64,000 nucleotides of DNA from Pontibacterium sp049603715 (lineage in GTDB: Bacteria; Pseudomonadota; Gammaproteobacteria; Pseudomonadales; Balneatricaceae): contig JBMYSW010000009.1 in assembly GCA_049603715.1 (NCBI GenBank), positions 62,001-126,000 on the forward strand, written 5' to 3'. The translations under genes and the position numbers were made by a program. Each line of letters begins with the position of its first letter. Position 1 is the stretch's first letter. The notes under the pieces were generated by a model. That model was given only the letters and a program-made list of their open reading frames with translations, made no database searches and had not been told where the DNA came from. Of this stretch, positions 61,981 to 64,000 are shown piece after piece.

Positions 61981-63174
61981 ATGAAGGTTAGAGTTCTGGT
62001 AGTAGATGACTCGGGTTTTTTTCGACACCGTATCGCCGAGTTTCTGGGCTCAGACCCTCGGCTAGAAGTGGTAGGCTTTGCGTCAGACGGCTTGGAAGCC
62101 GTCGAGAAAAATCAAAGCCTAAAGCCCGACGTCATAACAATGGACATAGAAATGCCAAGGATGAATGGCATTGAGGCGGTGAAAGAGGTTATGCGTACGC
62201 GACCTACCACCATCTTGATGCTATCGTCTTTGACCCAAGAAGGGGCAACCACCACCTTAAAGGCTTTGGATGCCGGCGCTGCCGACTATATGCCCAAGGA
62301 TATGAAGGAGTGGCTGGCAGATCGAAATACTAAGCAAAAGCAGTTTTGTGACAAGCTATTGGCATTGAGTGATCAAGCCAGGCGCTACCCTGGGCGTACG
62401 GCTATGGTGGCAAGGCCTGCGCCATCACCTCCCGCAGCGCCTACTATATCGCCGACGCGGTCACTTGGACGGCGTAAAGAAATTCAATTGACGGGCCTGC
62501 AACGTCAATCATCAGTGGAGCCTTCTCGCTCGGGAGCACAGGTGTCATCGCCAGCGAAAACTCGGAAGCAGCGCCCTCGCTTGCCAGAAATGCCAAACTG
62601 TAAGTTATTGGTAATTGGGACGAGCACAGGGGGGCCAGCCGCTTTGCAGAAGTTGTTGTCGGCATTACCTGCGAACTTTCCGTGTCCTATTTTATTGGTA
62701 CAGCACATGCCAAAGTCGTTTACACCCGTTTTTGCAGCCCGATTAGACCAGCAGTGTCGTATACATGTTAAAGAAGCTGAGGATAACGACACACTATTAC
62801 CAGGGTGTGCCTATCTTGCACCCGGTGGCTGCCAGATGACCTTAAGCTCCCGTGGTAAGCAGTCTCTTAAAGTAATTCCTGGGGATGACCGTACAACCTT
62901 TAAGCCCAGTGTAGATATTACCTATGCGTCGGCGGCAAAAGAGGTTGGCAAAAGCGTATTAGCAATTATTTTGACGGGCATGGGGTCCGATGGCACCAAA
63001 GGGGCTCAGATGTTAAAGCGCATCGGAGCCACTGTTTGGGCTCAAGATGAGGAGAGTTCCACAATTTTTGGCATGCCTAAATCAGTGATAGAAGCCAAAT
63101 GTGCGGATGAGGTACTGAGTTTGGATGAAATAACCCAAGTATTGGCGTCGCCTCAAAAAGGACGAGGGCACTAA
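61981..63174 (+). CDS. cheB: CheB, receptor methylesterase
   Basis: 397 residues. A receiver domain with Asp about 55 in VITMDIEMPRM, a Pro/Ser/Arg-rich linker, and the methylesterase domain with the catalytic Ser in GTSTGGPAAL, His in VQHMPKSFTPVFAARL and Asp in LTGMGSDGTKGA. It removes methyl groups placed by CheR (4092). Two bases before motC. Confidence 0.97.
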   Translation: MKVRVLVVDDSGFFRHRIAEFLGSDPRLEVVGFASDGLEAVEKNQSLKPDVITMDIEMPRMNGIEAVKEVMRTRPTTILMLSSLTQEGATTTLKALDAGAADYMPKDMKEWLADRNTKQKQFCDKLLALSDQARRYPGRTAMVARPAPSPPAAPTISPTRSLGRRKEIQLTGLQRQSSVEPSRSGAQVSSPAKTRKQRPRLPEMPNCKLLVIGTSTGGPAALQKLLSALPANFPCPILLVQHMPKSFTPVFAARLDQQCRIHVKEAEDNDTLLPGCAYLAPGGCQMTLSSRGKQSLKVIPGDDRTTFKPSVDITYASAAKEVGKSVLAIILTGMGSDGTKGAQMLKRIGATVWAQDEESSTIFGMPKSVIEAKCADEVLSLDEITQVLASPQKGRGH

Positions 63175-63176
63175 CC

Positions 63177-63929
63177 ATGATGTTGATGGGACTGTTGCTT
63201 GCCGCGGCTGCGCTACTCGGTGGCCATTTTTTAGAGGGTGGTGCGTTAGGGCAGCTGTTGAACCTACCAGCGGCGATCATCGTATTTGGTGGAACCCTAG
63301 GGGCAGCGTTTATCCAAACGGGTTCACGAGATACAAAGCAAGCCTTTAAGTTAATGAAAGGGGCGATGGCAGAGCGTCACCCTAACGGCCGTGGTGCACT
63401 AGATCAGCTAATGAACTGGAGCCTTCGTGTGCGCAGTCACGGCTTATTGGAGTTGGAAAAAGATCTTGATGCCGCACCCAACCAACTTGATATAGAGATG
63501 GACGATTTTGTTCGCACGGGGCTGGAGCTGCTTATTGATGGTAAAGACGGCACCGAAATTCGTTCAGTTTTACACAACGAACTAGTGACCAGCGAACAAG
63601 TGGATTTACGCGCTGTTAAAATGGTAGAAAGCATGGGTGGCTATGCGCCCACCATGGGGATTTTAGGGGCGGTGCTGGGCCTTATCCAAGTGATGTCTAA
63701 TTTGGCTGACCCGCAAATGTTAGGGCAAGGCATTGCGATTGCCTTTGTTGCGACCGTTTATGGCGTGGCGGCGGCAAACCTGCTGCTTATTCCTCTTGCT
63801 AATCGCATTAAAAATGGAATTTTAGCGCGCTATCAGTACCACGAAATGATTCTAGAAGGCTTTATTGCCATATCTCAGGGCCAAAGCCCTCGTATTATCG
63901 AGCAACGCCTAGCGGGGTACCTCAAGTAA
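63177..63929 (+). CDS. motC: MotC, MotA/PomA-like stator subunit
   Basis: 250 residues with four membrane segments and the MotA/ExbB signature VKMVESMGGYAPTMGILGAVLGLIQVMSNL (in parts) and GVAAANLLLIPLANRIK. The position after cheB and the overlap with motD match the second stator set (MotCD) of P. aeruginosa. Whether it uses protons or sodium cannot be settled from this half alone. Confidence 0.9.
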   Translation: MMLMGLLLAAAALLGGHFLEGGALGQLLNLPAAIIVFGGTLGAAFIQTGSRDTKQAFKLMKGAMAERHPNGRGALDQLMNWSLRVRSHGLLELEKDLDAAPNQLDIEMDDFVRTGLELLIDGKDGTEIRSVLHNELVTSEQVDLRAVKMVESMGGYAPTMGILGAVLGLIQVMSNLADPQMLGQGIAIAFVATVYGVAAANLLLIPLANRIKNGILARYQYHEMILEGFIAISQGQSPRIIEQRLAGYLK

Positions 63930-64000
63930 TGCCTCGCCGATTACCGCACGATACGGGCGAAGCTCAAGACCGTTGGGTGCTTTCGTACGCCGACTTTATT
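63929..64000 (+). CDS. motD: MotD, MotB-like stator subunit (5' end only)
   Basis: The ATG overlaps the motC stop (TAATG). The first 24 codons end with the MotB start signature RWVLSYADFI, which leads into the membrane helix cut off by the window edge. The full protein should continue with the channel Asp and an OmpA-like peptidoglycan-binding domain. Confidence 0.9.
   Translation, partial: MPRRLPHDTGEAQDRWVLSYADFI

Noticed and set aside
1..64000. CRISPR arrays, insertion sequences, prophage or integrase genes
   Set aside because: No regularly spaced repeats, transposase, integrase or phage genes were seen. The tRNA-Arg has no integrase beside it or obvious duplicated 3' end nearby.

Overview
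The window reads as chromosomal DNA of a polarly flagellated gammaproteobacterium with the Pseudomonas/Vibrio type of motility locus. This rests on the gene order (flgA/flgMN divergent from cheVR, flgBCDE, flgFGHIJKL, fliC-flaG-fliD-fliS-fleQSR, fliEFGHIJ, fliKLMNOPQR-flhB, flhAFG-fliA, cheYZAB-motCD), on a three-step FleQ/FleS/FleR sigma-54 cascade, and on FlhF/FlhG, which set polar flagellar number. A marine member of the Oceanospirillales/Cellvibrionales/Alteromonadales range is plausible; the sequence does not fix the genus.

Layout. 1-1034: 3' part of a membrane histidine kinase. 1151-1226: tRNA-Arg(CCT), minus strand. 1396-3058: flgN, flgM, flgA, minus strand. 3121-4946: cheV, cheR. 5167-8768: flgBCDE behind a sigma-54 promoter. 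9026-16865: flgFGHIJKL behind a second sigma-54 promoter. 16909-17214: a small FliT-like gene on the minus strand. 17696-23004: flagellin fliC, flaG, fliD, fliS with sigma-28 promoters before fliC and fliS. 23226-27078: fleQ, fleS, fleR. 27520-39495: a non-flagellar block for acetate use (acs, CrbR-type regulator, CrbS-type transporter/kinase, DUF4212 subunit plus sodium:solute symporter, cNMP/CBS/nucleotidyltransferase protein, DnaQ-like exonuclease). 39784-58667: fliEFGHIJ, fliKLMNOPQR-flhB, flhAFG-fliA, with sigma-54 promoters before fliE, fliK and flhA. 58759 to the end: cheY, cheZ, cheA, cheB, motC and the first 24 codons of motD.

How it works together. FleQ with sigma-54 should switch on export-apparatus, MS-ring and FleSR genes. 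FleR should then switch on hook/basal-body operons. FlgM export should release FliA for flagellin, FliS, FlgM and probably the FliT-like chaperone. Near-consensus promoters for both sigma factors can be read directly at the expected places. The acetate block has its own logic: acs and the symporter operon share a GACCAATGT core lying about 33-34 bases upstream of a possible -10 element, which makes it a good candidate operator for the LuxR-type CrbR regulator.

Most of the window is well-known machinery. The less ordinary points are the CrbR-operator candidate, DE-x-[DE]-x-LL motifs shared by FliM, CheZ and a P2-less CheA linker, a FleQ-type palindrome in the flhA leader, GGCAA/TTGCC clusters upstream of flgB and flgF, two possible tiny leader ORFs, and nested palindromes before fliS. 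No insertion sequence, CRISPR array, prophage or convincing novel multi-gene system was seen.
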